Below, one piece after another: positions 50,625-60,209 of a DNA stretch of 64,000 nucleotides; positions within the stretch are counted from its first letter, which is position 1, and each line of letters starts with the position of its first letter. Made by a program: the position numbers and the translations under genes. The notes beneath the pieces are model-generated. The model had not been told where the DNA came from and ran no database searches. It saw only the letters and a list, made by a program, of their open reading frames with translations. The stretch spans positions 1,426,001 through 1,490,000 of the forward strand of contig NZ_CP119787.1 of the NCBI RefSeq assembly GCF_029338255.1, given 5' to 3'. Origin of the DNA: Haloarcula halobia. GTDB taxonomy: Archaea; Halobacteriota; Halobacteria; Halobacteriales; Haloarculaceae.

Positions 50625-53108
50625 TTACTCGGCCGTCGGGAGCTCGACGGTGAAGACGGCACCCTCCGGGTCGTTGTCGGACACCCACACGTCGCCGCCG
50701 AACTCCTCGACGAAGGTGCGGACCAGGTAGAGACCCAGACCGGTGCCCGTACTGTCCAGCCCCCGCTCGCCCTTCCCGAATATCGCGTCCTTCTGGTCGT
50801 CGGGGACGCCCGGGCCGTCGTCGGCGACGTCCACCCGGACCGACCCGTCCCGTGCCTCGACCGCGACGCGAACCGTCGGCTCCGACCCGTCGTTGTGCTG
50901 GACGGCGTTCCGGAGCAGGTTCCGGAACACAGAGGCGAGCATCTCGTTTCCCTGGACCGTCACGTCCGGCAGGGGGTGGTCGACGTGGACCGTCGCTTCC
51001 TCGTGTCCGGAGCGGACCTCTGAGACCTCTCGTTCGAGGATCTCGGCCAGTTCGACGGCGCCGTGTTCGGGCCCCCCCTCGAGCATCCGCTCCATCAGCG
51101 TGCGGACCGTCTTCGTCAGCTCGACGACGTGGTCGCCGTGTTCGATCAGCGTCTCGAGGTGCTCGCGGCCCGCGTCGTCGACGTGGTCGGAGAGCAGTTC
51201 CGCGTGGCCGGTGACCACGGACATGTCGTTGCGGATGTCGTGCCGGACGACCCGGTTGAGCAGCTCGAGCTGCTCGTTTTGCCGTTCGAGGCGCTCTCTG
51301 GTTCGCTCGCGCTCGGTGACGTCGTGGAGAATCGAGAACAGCAGCGTCCCGTCGCCGGTCTGGATGGGCGAGGAGTCGACTTCGACCTGCCGGACCGACC
51401 CGTCGGCCAGCTCGTGGGGGAAGATGAACCGGTTGGTCTCGCCTTCGCTGGCCGCCCGGCGACGTTGTGCCACCGCCTCGTCGTCGAGCTGGTTGATGTC
51501 TTGGATGGTCATCGACTCCAGCGTCCCGGTGTCGTAGCCGTACAACGACGCGGCGGCGCCGTTGGCCCGGTCGATGCGGCCGGTCTCCGGGTCGATGAGC
51601 AACATCGGCGCGTTGTGGTCCTCGAACAGGCGGCGGAACCGCCGTTCGCGGAACTTGAGCTCGCGCTCTTTCTCCCTGCGATCGGTGATGTCCTGCACGA
51701 TGCCGTCGTAGTAGACGGTGCCCTCGACCTCGCGACGAATCGCGGTCACGGAGCCCCAGAAGGGCTCGCCGTCCATCGTCTCCAGCCTGAGCTCTTCCTC
51801 GACGACCTGACCGGTGCGTTCGAGTTTCCGGCCGAAGAGCTCGCGCTGGCCGGGCGTCCGGTAGCGTTCGGCCACGTGGGTACCGAGCAGGTCGTCGGCC
51901 GACTCGGCGTCGAACATCTCGACGAGCGCGGGGTTGACGTCGACGAACGTCCCGGCGAGCCCCGCGGTACTCCGGTAGACGCCGACCGGAACGTTCTCGA
52001 TGAGCCCGTGACACCGCTCCAGTTCGGCCTCGCGTTCCTTGCGGCCGGTGACGTCCTGCTGGATGGCGACGAACTTCTCGACGTCACCGTCGCGGACGAT
52101 CGGTGCGATGGTCTGGTCGGCGTAGTATCTCCCGCCGTCGGCCCGTTCGTTCTCGATCTCTTCTTCCCAGACGTCGCCGTCCAGGATGGTCTCCCAGAGC
52201 GCCTCGTAGTAGGTCTCGTCCTCGATGCCGCTGCTGAGGACGGCGGGCGTCTCGCCGAGCACGTCGGCCGCCTCGTAGCCGGTCAGACGCTCGAACTCGG
52301 GGTTGACGTACTCGATGGTCCCGTCGACGTCGGTGATGTAGACCGCGTGGCCCGCCTGTTCGACCGCCTGCTCGAAGATCCGGAGTCGACGGGTTCGCGC
52401 CTCCCGCTCGCTGACGTCTCGGGCGACCCGCAGGGACGCTCGCTCGCCGCGGTAAGTCACCGCGCCAACGGACACCTCGACGGGGACCGTCTCGCCCGAC
52501 TCGGTGACGTAGGTCGTCTCGACGACGCCGGCGTCGGCCTCCGGGGCGTCGGGCCGCTCCGCCCGGTAGTCGGCGTCCTCGGACGGCCGGATGTCCGCCG
52601 GCCCCATCGAGAGCAGCTCCGACCGCGAGTACCCCAGTCGGTCGACGGCGGCGCCGTTGACCTCGCGGAAGGTCCCGTCCGCGCCGACGACGAACGCCGC
52701 CGCGTCCAGCTCTTCCAGCAGTTCGCGCCCATCGAGGGGGGTGGCGGCCGGTTCGCGACCCCTGCCCTGTCTCCCGGTCCGCTCGCGGGCCGTGACGACA
52801 GCGTGACCGTCCGCCTCGTCGACCTTCATCGCACACGCGAGCGTGACCGTCGACGCGTCGGGCCGGGCGATCCGCCACTCGAACGTGGCCCGGCCGTCGT
52901 GCGCCCGCTCGACGAGCGTCTTCAGGTCCGCCTCGGGCACCCAGTCGTCGGGGGCGAGCGATCGGAACGACTCGCCTTCGAGGGACGAAGGCGTGTGCCC
53001 ACAGAGTCGCGCACAGCGGTCGTTCGCCGCGACGACGTCGCCGGTCTCGGTGTCGAGTACCGCCGCCCCCTCGGGAACGTGTTCGACGACTGCCCCGCTC
53101 CCTGTCAT
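50625..53108 (-). CDS. Multi-PAS sensor histidine kinase
   Basis: 827 residues from MTGSGAVVEHVPEGAAVLD. It has about five PAS domains in tandem (for example ELLEELDAAAFVVGADGTFREV, EQAGHAVYITDVDGTIEYV, ENVPVGVYRSTAGLAG and APMLLIDPETGRIDRA), several with PAC motifs. The kinase core has the phospho-acceptor His623 in VVRHDIRNDMSVV; N box SVFRNLLRNAVQHND; G1 DDGPGVPDDQ; G2 GTGLGLYLV. No membrane helices, so a soluble cytoplasmic sensor. Haloarchaeal kinases of this type often act with receiver-PAS proteins encoded elsewhere. Confidence 0.93.
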   Translation of the reverse strand: MTGSGAVVEHVPEGAAVLDTETGDVVAANDRCARLCGHTPSSLEGESFRSLAPDDWVPEADLKTLVERAHDGRATFEWRIARPDASTVTLACAMKVDEADGHAVVTARERTGRQGRGREPAATPLDGRELLEELDAAAFVVGADGTFREVNGAAVDRLGYSRSELLSMGPADIRPSEDADYRAERPDAPEADAGVVETTYVTESGETVPVEVSVGAVTYRGERASLRVARDVSEREARTRRLRIFEQAVEQAGHAVYITDVDGTIEYVNPEFERLTGYEAADVLGETPAVLSSGIEDETYYEALWETILDGDVWEEEIENERADGGRYYADQTIAPIVRDGDVEKFVAIQQDVTGRKEREAELERCHGLIENVPVGVYRSTAGLAGTFVDVNPALVEMFDAESADDLLGTHVAERYRTPGQRELFGRKLERTGQVVEEELRLETMDGEPFWGSVTAIRREVEGTVYYDGIVQDITDRREKERELKFRERRFRRLFEDHNAPMLLIDPETGRIDRANGAAASLYGYDTGTLESMTIQDINQLDDEAVAQRRRAASEGETNRFIFPHELADGSVRQVEVDSSPIQTGDGTLLFSILHDVTERERTRERLERQNEQLELLNRVVRHDIRNDMSVVTGHAELLSDHVDDAGREHLETLIEHGDHVVELTKTVRTLMERMLEGGPEHGAVELAEILEREVSEVRSGHEEATVHVDHPLPDVTVQGNEMLASVFRNLLRNAVQHNDGSEPTVRVAVEARDGSVRVDVADDGPGVPDDQKDAIFGKGERGLDSTGTGLGLYLVRTFVEEFGGDVWVSDNDPEGAVFTVELPTAE

Positions 53109-53265
53109 GTCTCCGCCGTACGTGTTCGGGGTACAATTAATTCGTATCGCGTTCCACGAATCTGAGAATACGATTCCCAGAATACTGTGGGCTCGGGCCG
53201 CTGCATCCCGCTCTCCGGGGATCTCGACACGCCCGGCGCACGAACCGGGATGCCTGGGGGCGAAC

Positions 53266-53275
53266 GTTTTTATCG
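53266..53275 (+). promoter_or_regulatory. TATA element of the DUF7565-like gene
   Basis: GTTTTTATCG, about 26 bases before the ATG at 53299, implying a leaderless transcript. Confidence 0.55.
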
Positions 53276-53298
53276 CCCCGTGGCCTGTCTCCGCTCGT

Positions 53299-53595
53299 AT
53301 GCCACGCTGGGAGTGCGCTATCGAGGGGGACGACCACCAGTTCGACCGGGTCGAGGAGCTCATCATCCACCAGTCGACCGAACACGAACGCATCAAGTGC
53401 AAAGTCTGTGGCACCGTCGTCCCCGACGGCTACTTCGCCATCAAGCACACCTTCGACGAGCACTCGCGTGCCGAGTACGTCCGCGCCTACGACGCGTCGG
53501 CCACGGAGGTCCGTGCCCGCGAGAACGTCAAGGAGACCATCGAGGAGACGGCCGATATGAGCGAAGTCATCGAGCGACTCGAGGGCGGGACCTGA
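53299..53595 (+). CDS. DUF7565-like zinc-binding small protein
   Basis: 98 residues. It begins MPRWECAIEGDDHQFD; the core has IKCKVCGTVVPDGYFAIKH, then FDEHSRAEYVRAYD, giving Cys-x2-Cys and His-x5-His ligands as in a C2H2 finger. The rest is charged and helical. I recall this as a haloarchaeal DUF7565 protein. The function may be nucleic-acid binding. The upstream TATA is 26 bases away, and the hairpin-rich spacer starts a few bases after the stop. Confidence 0.78.
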   Translation: MPRWECAIEGDDHQFDRVEELIIHQSTEHERIKCKVCGTVVPDGYFAIKHTFDEHSRAEYVRAYDASATEVRARENVKETIEETADMSEVIERLEGGT

Positions 53596-53894
53596 TACTG
53601 TCGGCTGTACCATGTAGCAAATACTCGGCACCCCGGGGTGCCGAGAATTGTGACGAACGTACAGCCGGAAGTATGAGACGGCGGTCTCGCGTGGCGGGTT
53701 TCCCCGTTCTGGGTATCAGTCCGACGCTGCGGAGTGTACGACGCCGCCGAAAGCGTCCCGCTCGCGTCAGCGCTCTTCGCTATGCGTTCACGGGCGCTCT
53801 GCGCCCGTTCACTATTCTCGAGGAACGCTTCGCTCCGTTCAGCGTTCCTCGCGATTCTCGCGGCTCCGCCGCTCGAACTGCATGAAGAGCGCTG
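53596..53894. other. Hairpin-rich spacer between convergent genes
   Basis: No gene, but at least four inverted repeats: the nested palindrome at 53602-53667, ACGGGCGC/GCGCCCGT near 53,789-53,807, GAGGAACGCT/AGCGTTCCTC near 53,820-53,850, and the stem at 53884-53906. The sequence is a chain of short, GC-rich palindromes with CTTCGCT-like repeats. Such chains occur between convergent haloarchaeal genes and may end transcription from both sides. Confidence 0.55.
53602..53667. repeat. Nested symmetric palindrome
   Basis: A 22-bp perfect palindrome, CTCGGCACCCCGGGGTGCCG plus AG at 53624-53645, is flanked by the pair CGGCTGTAC (53602-53610) and GTACAGCCG (53659-53667). Both pairs are centred on the same axis at 53634/53635, with 13 bases between arms on each side. 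The order and symmetry would allow a cruciform or a symmetric protein-binding site just after the DUF7565-like gene. Confidence 0.7.
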
Positions 53895-53906
53895 TCAGCG
53901 CTCTTC
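53884..53906. terminator. Hairpin across the spt5 stop codon
   Basis: Perfect 10-bp stem GAAGAGCGCT / AGCGCTCTTC with loop GTC. The right arm is the last codons of spt5. It could stabilise the 3' end or stop transcription; haloarchaea usually rely on T-runs, so function is inferred. Confidence 0.45.
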
Positions 53907-54332
53907 ACTATCCAGCACCCGAATCTGGTCCCCGCGGACCGTCACGGGGATCGGGACCGTCGCCTCGTACAGCTCGACGGTGACCTGGTCTTTGCCCTCG
54001 TCGATGCGCTGGACCTGCGCCTTCTCGCCCTTGAACGGGCCGGCGATGAGCTCGACGATGTCCCCCTCGGCGATGCCCTCGACGTCCGGTTTCGGCGAGA
54101 GGAAGTGCTCGACTTCCGCGATGGAGGACTCGCCCTGGACCACGCCGTTGGCGTGGGGAATCTCGTCCAAGATGCGGTCGAAGACGGCGATGTCGCCGGC
54201 CTCGACCATCACGTAGCTGGTCAGCGAGTCCGGCGCCAGTGCGGCGTGGATGTCCGGCTCCTCGCGGTTGATTATCATGTCGGCGACGGTGCGTTCCTGG
54301 CTCGCGGTGGTCTTGACAGCGTAGATACCCAT
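53895..54332 (-). CDS. spt5: Transcription elongation factor Spt5 (NusG-like)
   Basis: 145 residues, the compact archaeal form: an N-terminal NGN domain ([54 protein letters not shown]) and one KOW domain ([19 protein letters not shown]). It binds the RNA polymerase clamp with Spt4 and supports processivity. It lies four bases after secE, the standard archaeal pairing. The last residues of the gene overlap a hairpin. Confidence 0.95.
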   Translation of the reverse strand: MGIYAVKTTASQERTVADMIINREEPDIHAALAPDSLTSYVMVEAGDIAVFDRILDEIPHANGVVQGESSIAEVEHFLSPKPDVEGIAEGDIVELIAGPFKGEKAQVQRIDEGKDQVTVELYEATVPIPVTVRGDQIRVLDSEER

Positions 54333-54336
54333 CTGT

Positions 54337-54516
54337 TTACACCGGCTTTGCGCCAGGGACGAAGCTCATCACGGCGAAAATGATGAACCCGAGCAGTCCG
54401 ACGAGTACGATACCCGCACCGGCGATCTTCGCGATCGATGAGAACTCGTTCCAGGACGGCGTACTCGCAAGTTTGAGCACGCGTATGTAGGAGTTGAGGT
54501 CGAACGGAACGTCCAT
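54337..54516 (-). CDS. secE: Protein translocase subunit SecE (Sec61 gamma)
   Basis: 59 residues, one membrane helix. The reverse-strand reading starts [19 protein letters not shown], with the amphipathic helix ending in [17 protein letters not shown], followed by [17 protein letters not shown]. This is the small archaeal SecE that clamps SecY. A TTCTATATT element at 54,542-54,550 is the likely promoter, about 26-30 bases before the start. spt5 follows, so both are likely one transcript; ftsZ1 upstream ends about 100 bases away. Confidence 0.93.
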   Translation of the reverse strand: MDVPFDLNSYIRVLKLASTPSWNEFSSIAKIAGAGIVLVGLLGFIIFAVMSFVPGAKPV

Positions 54517-54541
54517 ACCGGGTGGTATCCACTGATGGCTT

Positions 54542-54550
54542 TTCTATATT
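54542..54550 (-). promoter_or_regulatory. TATA element of secE-spt5
   Basis: On the reverse strand AATATAGAA, about 26-34 bases before the secE ATG. Confidence 0.55.
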
Positions 54551-54617
54551 GTGGTAAGTGTCCGCGCCGGAATCGGGGTGGTCTCGGCCGGGTCCGGACG
54601 TCGCGAGCGGTCGCCGG

Positions 54618-55775
54618 TCAGTCGACGTAGTCGATGTCGTCGCCGATCTGCTGGGCCTCTCGCTCCCGTTCGGCCTCGCTCTGCCCGTAGATCTGTGGGC
54701 TCTCGACGCCGGTGACGACGATCATCGTCTCCATCTTGCCGTCGAAGTCGCTGTTGACCGACGCGCCCCAGATGATGCGGGCGTCGGGGTCGATGCGGTC
54801 GTAGATCTCCTCGACGACGCCCTCGGCCTCCTCGATGCTCATGTCCGGGCCGCCGACGACGTTCACGAGTGCGGAGTTCGCGCCGTCGAACTCCACGTCC
54901 AGCAGCGGCGAGCGCAGCGCCGAGCGGATGGAGTCCTGGGCCTTGTTCTCGGAGTCGGACTCGCCGAGGCCGATCATCGCGACGCCGCCGTTCTCCATGA
55001 TGGTGCGGACGTCGGCGAAGTCCACGTTGACGAGGCCGGGCTTGGTGATGAGTTCGGTCATCCCCTTCACCGAGCGCATCAGGACGCGGTCACAGATCTT
55101 GAAGGCGTCCTGCAGGGGCATCGACGGGGCGTAGTCGAGCAGGCGGTCGTTCGGGACGACGATGACGGTATCGGAGACCGCACGGAGGCGCTCGAGGCCG
55201 GCGTCGGCGTTGGCCCGGCGGCGCTCTCCCTCGGCGGTGAACGGAATCGTGACGATAGAGATGGTCAGCGCGCCGGCCTCCTGTGCGGCCTGGGCGACGA
55301 CGGGTGCCGACCCGGTCCCGGTCCCCCCGCCGAGGCCGGCGGTGACGAACACCATGTCCGAGCCGTCGATGGACTGCTGGATGTCCTCGATGTTCTCCTG
55401 GGCGGCTTCCTCACCGATTTTCGGGACCGACCCCGCGCCGCGACCGCCGGTTCGCTTGCGGCCGATGAGAATCTTCGTGTCGGCCTCCACCTCGTCGGCG
55501 AGGTGCTGAGCGTCGGTGTTGGCTGCCACGAGCTTCGCCCCGTGGATGCCCTCGTCCATCATCCGCGTGACGGTGTTCCCCCCGGCACCGCCACAGCCGA
55601 CGACGGTGATCTTCGTCTCCAGGTCCTTGACGACGCTGGCCAGCTCGTCGTCGGTCATCTGCCCGGACGTCGAAACCTCGTCCCGTGGTGGTGCTGTCTC
55701 CGCTGCCGTCTCCGACGACGATTCCTCCCGTTCCTGCTCGGCCTCGTCGATGGCGTCGTCGATGATCGAGTCCAT
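54618..55775 (-). CDS. ftsZ1: Cell division protein FtsZ1
   Basis: 385 residues. Tubulin-like GTPase: N-terminal acidic extension of about 50 residues, then [18 protein letters not shown], the G-box [15 protein letters not shown], the T7 synergy loop with [11 protein letters not shown] that completes GTP hydrolysis across the dimer interface. The C-terminus has a haloarchaeal tail ending [12 protein letters not shown]. FtsZ1 forms the mid-cell ring scaffold in Haloferax. The promoter has TTAATAAC at about 55,803-55,810. It precedes secE-spt5, as in other haloarchaea. Confidence 0.96.
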   Translation of the reverse strand: MDSIIDDAIDEAEQEREESSSETAAETAPPRDEVSTSGQMTDDELASVVKDLETKITVVGCGGAGGNTVTRMMDEGIHGAKLVAANTDAQHLADEVEADTKILIGRKRTGGRGAGSVPKIGEEAAQENIEDIQQSIDGSDMVFVTAGLGGGTGTGSAPVVAQAAQEAGALTISIVTIPFTAEGERRRANADAGLERLRAVSDTVIVVPNDRLLDYAPSMPLQDAFKICDRVLMRSVKGMTELITKPGLVNVDFADVRTIMENGGVAMIGLGESDSENKAQDSIRSALRSPLLDVEFDGANSALVNVVGGPDMSIEEAEGVVEEIYDRIDPDARIIWGASVNSDFDGKMETMIVVTGVESPQIYGQSEAEREREAQQIGDDIDYVD

Positions 55776-55878
55776 ATTTAAATCCCCTTTGCGTACGAGC
55801 TGTTATTAACGTTCCCCCTGTGTCTGACGCTCGGCTGACGCGTTCGACCGCCGTCTCGCCGCCTCTCGCGGCCGTTTC

Positions 55879-57234
55879 CTACAGCGTAAATCGACGTATA
55901 CGCTCGCGCTGGAACCGCTCCGGCCCGATTTCCTCCCCGTCGACCTCCACCGACTGGCCCGCCGCGAGCTGGCCGAACTTCGGGCCTTCGGGGACGCCGG
56001 CGGTCCGTGCGAGCTCGGGGTCGAAGGTCGTCTCGCGGGCGACGAGCGTCCCCCCCTCGCGCTCGACGCTGTCGTACTGGTCCCGCAGGACGTCGGCCAG
56101 TCCTCCGAGGAGTCGGTCGCGGGGGACGTCGGCGGGACAGACCACCGGCGTGGTCACGACGGTGCCGCTCTGTTCGGTGGCGAAGGCGACCGCTTCGGCC
56201 TCGACCAGCTCGCGGACGGCCGCGTCGTCGATACCGCGGGCTTCGGCGAGCAGGGCCGCCGGGAGGTCGACGACGGTCCAGTCCCCCTCGAACCCATTCG
56301 CCGGGTCGCCAAATCGGAGGCCGGCGTCGACCGACGCTATCTCGCGCTCGAGCGTCTCGACCAGGTCGAGTGGGACGCCGGTCGTCGCCCGCACGAACGT
56401 CTCGTCGACGACGCGGTACCCCAGCGACTCGACGGTGGCCACGAGGTCCGGCCGGTCGTCTTCGAGCAGGGCGACGTCGGCGGCGCTGGCCGCGAACGCC
56501 CGCCGGAGCACCCCCTCGTACGCCGTCTCGTCGTCGGCCCACTCCGAGAGTGCCTCGAGCCCCCAGTCGGCCGCGACGTGCCCGACGGCCCAGTCCGTCT
56601 CGCGTATCACCCGCTCGAACCGCGGGGCGTAGTGGCCCCCGCCGACGCCGAGCAGGTGGCGCCGGGTCCCGTTCTCGGGTGGTGCGTCGGCGGCGATGTC
56701 CGCAAGGTCGAGTATCGCCCGCGCGACGGCGGCGGCCGCCTCGGGGTCCTCCCACTGCGGTTCGGCGCTCCCGACCTCGACGAACATCGACGGGACGCCG
56801 ACGTCCGTCGGACCGTGGTGGGTGCACTCGATGCCGACGTCGTATTCCGCCGGCGCGTGCTCGTCCATGGCGTCGACGACGGCACGGAGCGCGTTCGGGC
56901 AGGCCCGCGCGAAGCGGCCGGCGGCGCCGCCGTACTCGGCGGCCCCGAAGTTCCCGGTGTGGTGGGCCGTCAGCAACGGTCCCGTCTTGCCGGCGTGTTT
57001 CGAGGCGAACACCAGCAGGTCGGGGTCGTCGAACGCGTCGGCCGGGGCCGCGATGTCGACGTGTGAGTCGTCGAACACTCGCAGCTCGACGCCCTCGCGG
57101 CGGTAGACGGTCCCGCCGCCCTCGCCGTCCGGCCGTCCCTCGTCTGTGTGGGTCGTCCAGCCCTCGACGTCGAGCAGGCACTCGCCGATGTGGACGGACG
57201 CCTCGTCTGCCCGGGAGACGACGATAGCGAGCAT
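55879..57234 (-). CDS. dtdA: D-aminoacyl-tRNA deacylase (archaeal GEK1/DtdA type)
   Basis: 451 residues. It hydrolyses D-aminoacyl-tRNAs and so keeps D-residues out of proteins. The first part has FASKHAGKTGPLLTAHHTGN, with the conserved His and Lys of the deacylase fold, and then IECTHHGPTDVGVPSMFVEVG and LGVGGGHYAPRF, which bind zinc in the GEK1 structure as I recall. The C-terminal 180 residues are the haloarchaeal extension with FGPDERFQRERI-like end. It starts in TGATG with the CaCA gene stop, so it is coupled to it. Confidence 0.93.
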   Translation of the reverse strand: MLAIVVSRADEASVHIGECLLDVEGWTTHTDEGRPDGEGGGTVYRREGVELRVFDDSHVDIAAPADAFDDPDLLVFASKHAGKTGPLLTAHHTGNFGAAEYGGAAGRFARACPNALRAVVDAMDEHAPAEYDVGIECTHHGPTDVGVPSMFVEVGSAEPQWEDPEAAAAVARAILDLADIAADAPPENGTRRHLLGVGGGHYAPRFERVIRETDWAVGHVAADWGLEALSEWADDETAYEGVLRRAFAASAADVALLEDDRPDLVATVESLGYRVVDETFVRATTGVPLDLVETLEREIASVDAGLRFGDPANGFEGDWTVVDLPAALLAEARGIDDAAVRELVEAEAVAFATEQSGTVVTTPVVCPADVPRDRLLGGLADVLRDQYDSVEREGGTLVARETTFDPELARTAGVPEGPKFGQLAAGQSVEVDGEEIGPERFQRERIRRFTL

Positions 57235-58619
57235 CAGTCGGCGTACTCCGGGTGGACGGGCTCACGGCCCAGGGCGGTTCGCACGGCGTCGCCGGCCAGT
57301 CCCAGCAGGAGGAACAGCGACCGGCGGCGAATGACGAACAGTGCCGTCCCGACGAGCATGTACACCGCGGTGTATCCGAGCAGCAACTCGTGGCTCGTTA
57401 TCGGCAGCACAAGCAGTTCGCGGATGAGGGCAAACTCCACCAGCACCTGCGAGATGAACAGGGCGAACAGCACGATCGACTCACGGACGGATATCTCGAA
57501 GTTGACCAGGATCGAGAGCGCGAAGAACGACTGGGCGGCCGTGATCCATATCTCGGCGGCCTGTCGGGCGTCGAAGGGGAGCACGCCGTACCGGCCCAGC
57601 GCTAGCGAGTAGACGACGGCGATCGTCCCGATGAGCAGCGTCCACTGGTTGAGCTTCGAGGAGATGAGGGCGTTGAACCCGGCCGTCGAGCGGGCCTTGT
57701 TGACCAGCACGGCCACGACGATCAGCTCCGGTGACTCGCTGGCCAGCGGCGCGATCCACTGGATCATGAAGAACCCGGGGATGCCCAGGTTCAGGCCGAT
57801 CTCCTCGAGGCCGTGGGCGAACGGTTCGACGGCGGTAAAGATCATCGCGCCCGAGTACCCAAAGAGCAGCAAGACGACGATGGGCCGCCAGGGCAGCGAC
57901 CAGTTCTGGAAGTACTTCGGGACGCCGACGTGTTCATCCTCGTGTTCGATGTCCGATTTCAGCACCAGGCCGATGTACGCGACGTAGAGGCCGACCAGGA
58001 ATATCGTATCGGCGGCACCGATGCCGCCGCCGAGCGGGACGAAGAAGGCCCACAGCGTCGCCAGGAAGAGGAACGTGATCTCCGTGGCGATGTCACGGTC
58101 CAGGCGGACGGCGTCCGCGAGGGTCCCCTCGCGGTCGATGACAGCGGGGTCTCTCGTCCGTGCCGCCCGCCAGACGGTGAAGACGGCGATGCCGGCCCAC
58201 CCGATGCCGATGAGGATGCGGTTGGCGCCGGTCATGTTGGCGATGGCCAGGTTCGCGTCGTGACAGGCCCGGGCCAGCGGTGTCGCCCCCGCCTCGATCT
58301 CGGCGGCCGTCAGCGCTGCACAGGCCTCGGTCGTCGCCCCACCCGCGCCGGCCTGCCAGGCGAACAGCGCGTCGACGGCGTACTCCGGGGCGACGGCCAG
58401 GACCGCCAGCACGGCGATAGCGAAGGCCCGCGGGACGTCCTTCTCGGCTGTCTCGGCCCCCCACGCCAGCAGGAACGACGCCCCCAGCACGGCGAGACCG
58501 CTGACGGTCACCGTCGCCACCGTCCCGAGCGACGTCCCGGTGAGGAGGGTGCCGACCCAGCCAGCGGTCAGGGCGACTGTCGCGGCAACCTGGACCAGGG
58601 GGTGGCGCAGATAGCTCAC
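57234..58619 (-). CDS. Sodium/calcium exchanger family protein (CaCA)
   Basis: 461 residues from a GTG at 58619 (VSYLRHPLVQVAATVALTAG); the frame is open upstream but not conserved. About eleven helices. The alpha repeats are less exact than in the gene at 43.6 kb: VLAVAPEYAVDALFAW in the first half and IAPLASESPELIVVAVLVN in the second, each with the membrane acidic residues. NMTGANRILIGIGWAG also matches. It exchanges Na+ with Ca2+ or another cation. It is coupled to dtdA. Confidence 0.85.
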   Translation of the reverse strand: MSYLRHPLVQVAATVALTAGWVGTLLTGTSLGTVATVTVSGLAVLGASFLLAWGAETAEKDVPRAFAIAVLAVLAVAPEYAVDALFAWQAGAGGATTEACAALTAAEIEAGATPLARACHDANLAIANMTGANRILIGIGWAGIAVFTVWRAARTRDPAVIDREGTLADAVRLDRDIATEITFLFLATLWAFFVPLGGGIGAADTIFLVGLYVAYIGLVLKSDIEHEDEHVGVPKYFQNWSLPWRPIVVLLLFGYSGAMIFTAVEPFAHGLEEIGLNLGIPGFFMIQWIAPLASESPELIVVAVLVNKARSTAGFNALISSKLNQWTLLIGTIAVVYSLALGRYGVLPFDARQAAEIWITAAQSFFALSILVNFEISVRESIVLFALFISQVLVEFALIRELLVLPITSHELLLGYTAVYMLVGTALFVIRRRSLFLLLGLAGDAVRTALGREPVHPEYAD

Positions 58620-58731
58620 TACGAGAGTCGTACACTGGTCCGCGTGAAAAGGTTGCGAAAGGCGGTGGGGGGTGGCCGGCCCCCGGGGCGAGAGCGTGGC
58701 GTTCATGCCGCCGGCGTGCGCCCGGGGACGT

Positions 58732-59529
58732 ATGGACGTCTACGGTCTCATCGGGAACCCGGTCGAACACTCGCTGTCGCCGCCGATGCACGAGGCGGGC
58801 TACGAGGCGCTCGACCTGGACGCGCGCTACGTCACGTTCGAACCGGCGAAAGCCGCCGGCGGGGCGGCGATCTCGGCCGCCGAGACGCTCGCCGTCGACG
58901 GGCTGAACGTCACCATCCCGTTCAAACAGGCCGTCTTCGAGGCCGTCGACCCGGCACCGCTGGCCGAGCGCATCGGCGCGGTCAACACCGTCGACTTCTC
59001 GGGAGAGACGCCTCGCGGGTACAACACCGACGCCGTCGGTGCCGTCCGGGCCCTGACCCACCACGGGGTCGACCTCGAGGGCACGGCCGTCGTCGTCGGT
59101 GCCGGTGGCGCCGGACGCGCCGTGGCCTTCGGCCTCGCAGACGAGGGGCTTGTGGTCCGCGTCGCCAACCGGACCGAGGAAAAGGCGACGGCGCTCGCAG
59201 CGGAGGTCGAGGGCGCCACCGGGCACGGACTCGACGGCCTCGAGGCCCTGCTCGCGGACGCCGACGTGCTCGTCAACTGCACCAGCGTGGGGATGGACGA
59301 AGCCGCGACGCCGGTCCCCGCGTCGGCGCTGCACGGCGACCTGGCGGTGCTGGACGCCGTCTACTCGCCCATCGAGACGCGCCTCTTGCGAGACGCCGCG
59401 GCTGCTGGCGCGACGACCGTCGACGGAGCGTGGATGCTCCTCTACCAGGGCGTCGAGGCCTTCGAACTGTGGACTGGCGAGACGGCGCCCGTCGAGGCGA
59501 TGAACCGGGCGCTGCGCGCTCGTCTGTAG
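58732..59529 (+). CDS. aroE: Shikimate dehydrogenase
   Basis: 265 residues. Reduces 3-dehydroshikimate with NADPH. Shikimate-binding site [16 protein letters not shown] near 8-23, catalytic Lys/Asp region [13 protein letters not shown] and [11 protein letters not shown], Rossmann loop [15 protein letters not shown] near 125-140, [11 protein letters not shown], and C-terminal [11 protein letters not shown]. The start is the ATG at 58732, where similarity begins. It complements the ADH route genes of 3.2-6.9 kb. Confidence 0.95.
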   Translation: MDVYGLIGNPVEHSLSPPMHEAGYEALDLDARYVTFEPAKAAGGAAISAAETLAVDGLNVTIPFKQAVFEAVDPAPLAERIGAVNTVDFSGETPRGYNTDAVGAVRALTHHGVDLEGTAVVVGAGGAGRAVAFGLADEGLVVRVANRTEEKATALAAEVEGATGHGLDGLEALLADADVLVNCTSVGMDEAATPVPASALHGDLAVLDAVYSPIETRLLRDAAAAGATTVDGAWMLLYQGVEAFELWTGETAPVEAMNRALRARL

Positions 59530-59574
59530 GCCGTACCAGCAAGAGATTAGTGTCGGGGGGGTCTACGCCGACCT

Positions 59575-60165
59575 ATGGGTCTGCTCCAAACCATCAAATC
59601 TCTTCTCGGGCTCGACGGAACCCGGTCTGCTGCTTCCGGCGGAACCAGCGGCGAGCAGGACGTGGACGTCACCGTCGAGCACGAGCCATCTACCGACTCC
59701 GAGGACGCGGTCAAGGGGACAGAGACGGCCTCGAGGCCCCCCGAGACCGACGAGCTCGAAGCGGACGACGAACGGGCAGGTGACGACGAGCACGGCGCTC
59801 CGTCCGCCGACGGCACCGACTCGGCACCTGCCGAGGCGGCCGACGCCGCGTCGGACGCCGACACCGAATCCGTCTCGACGGCTTCGTCTGCGGTCGACGC
59901 CGCGCAAGAATCAGCAGACGAACCCGACGCCGACGCCGACGCCGAAGCGGACGCGGCCGACGAACCCGCGCTCGCCTTCGAGGGGGCCGACGACCCGGTG
60001 ACCGAAATCAAGGGCATCGGCCCCGCCTACGCCGACCGGCTCGCTGGCCTGGACATCGAGACGGTCGGCGACCTCGCCGTCGCCGACGCGGCCGACGTCG
60101 CCGCCCAGACGGACCTCGCGGAGACCCGCGTCGCCGGCTGGATCGAGCGCGCGAACGACTACTGA
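59575..60165 (+). CDS. HhH-domain protein with amphipathic N-terminus and acidic linker
   Basis: 196 residues in three parts. MGLLQTIKSLLGLDG is a short amphipathic, hydrophobic helix. Residues about 20-135 are a disordered, highly acidic linker of Glu, Asp, Ala, Ser and Thr. The last 60 residues are a helix-hairpin-helix pair: VTEIKGIGPAYADRLAGL and LAETRVAGWIERAND, as found in DNA-binding proteins. A tether between a surface and DNA is one reading. It lies between aroE and the pabB-like gene on the same strand, each about 45 bases away. Confidence 0.75.
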   Translation: MGLLQTIKSLLGLDGTRSAASGGTSGEQDVDVTVEHEPSTDSEDAVKGTETASRPPETDELEADDERAGDDEHGAPSADGTDSAPAEAADAASDADTESVSTASSAVDAAQESADEPDADADAEADAADEPALAFEGADDPVTEIKGIGPAYADRLAGLDIETVGDLAVADAADVAAQTDLAETRVAGWIERANDY

Positions 60166-60209
60166 CCGAACCGCAAGGGAATTAGTCGCGCAGCTGTTCT
60201 CTCCCGGTA

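Noticed and set aside
53624-53645. Palindrome as a replication origin element
   Set aside because: No Orc1/Cdc6 gene is near, and there is no cluster of origin recognition boxes or AT-rich unwinding element around it.
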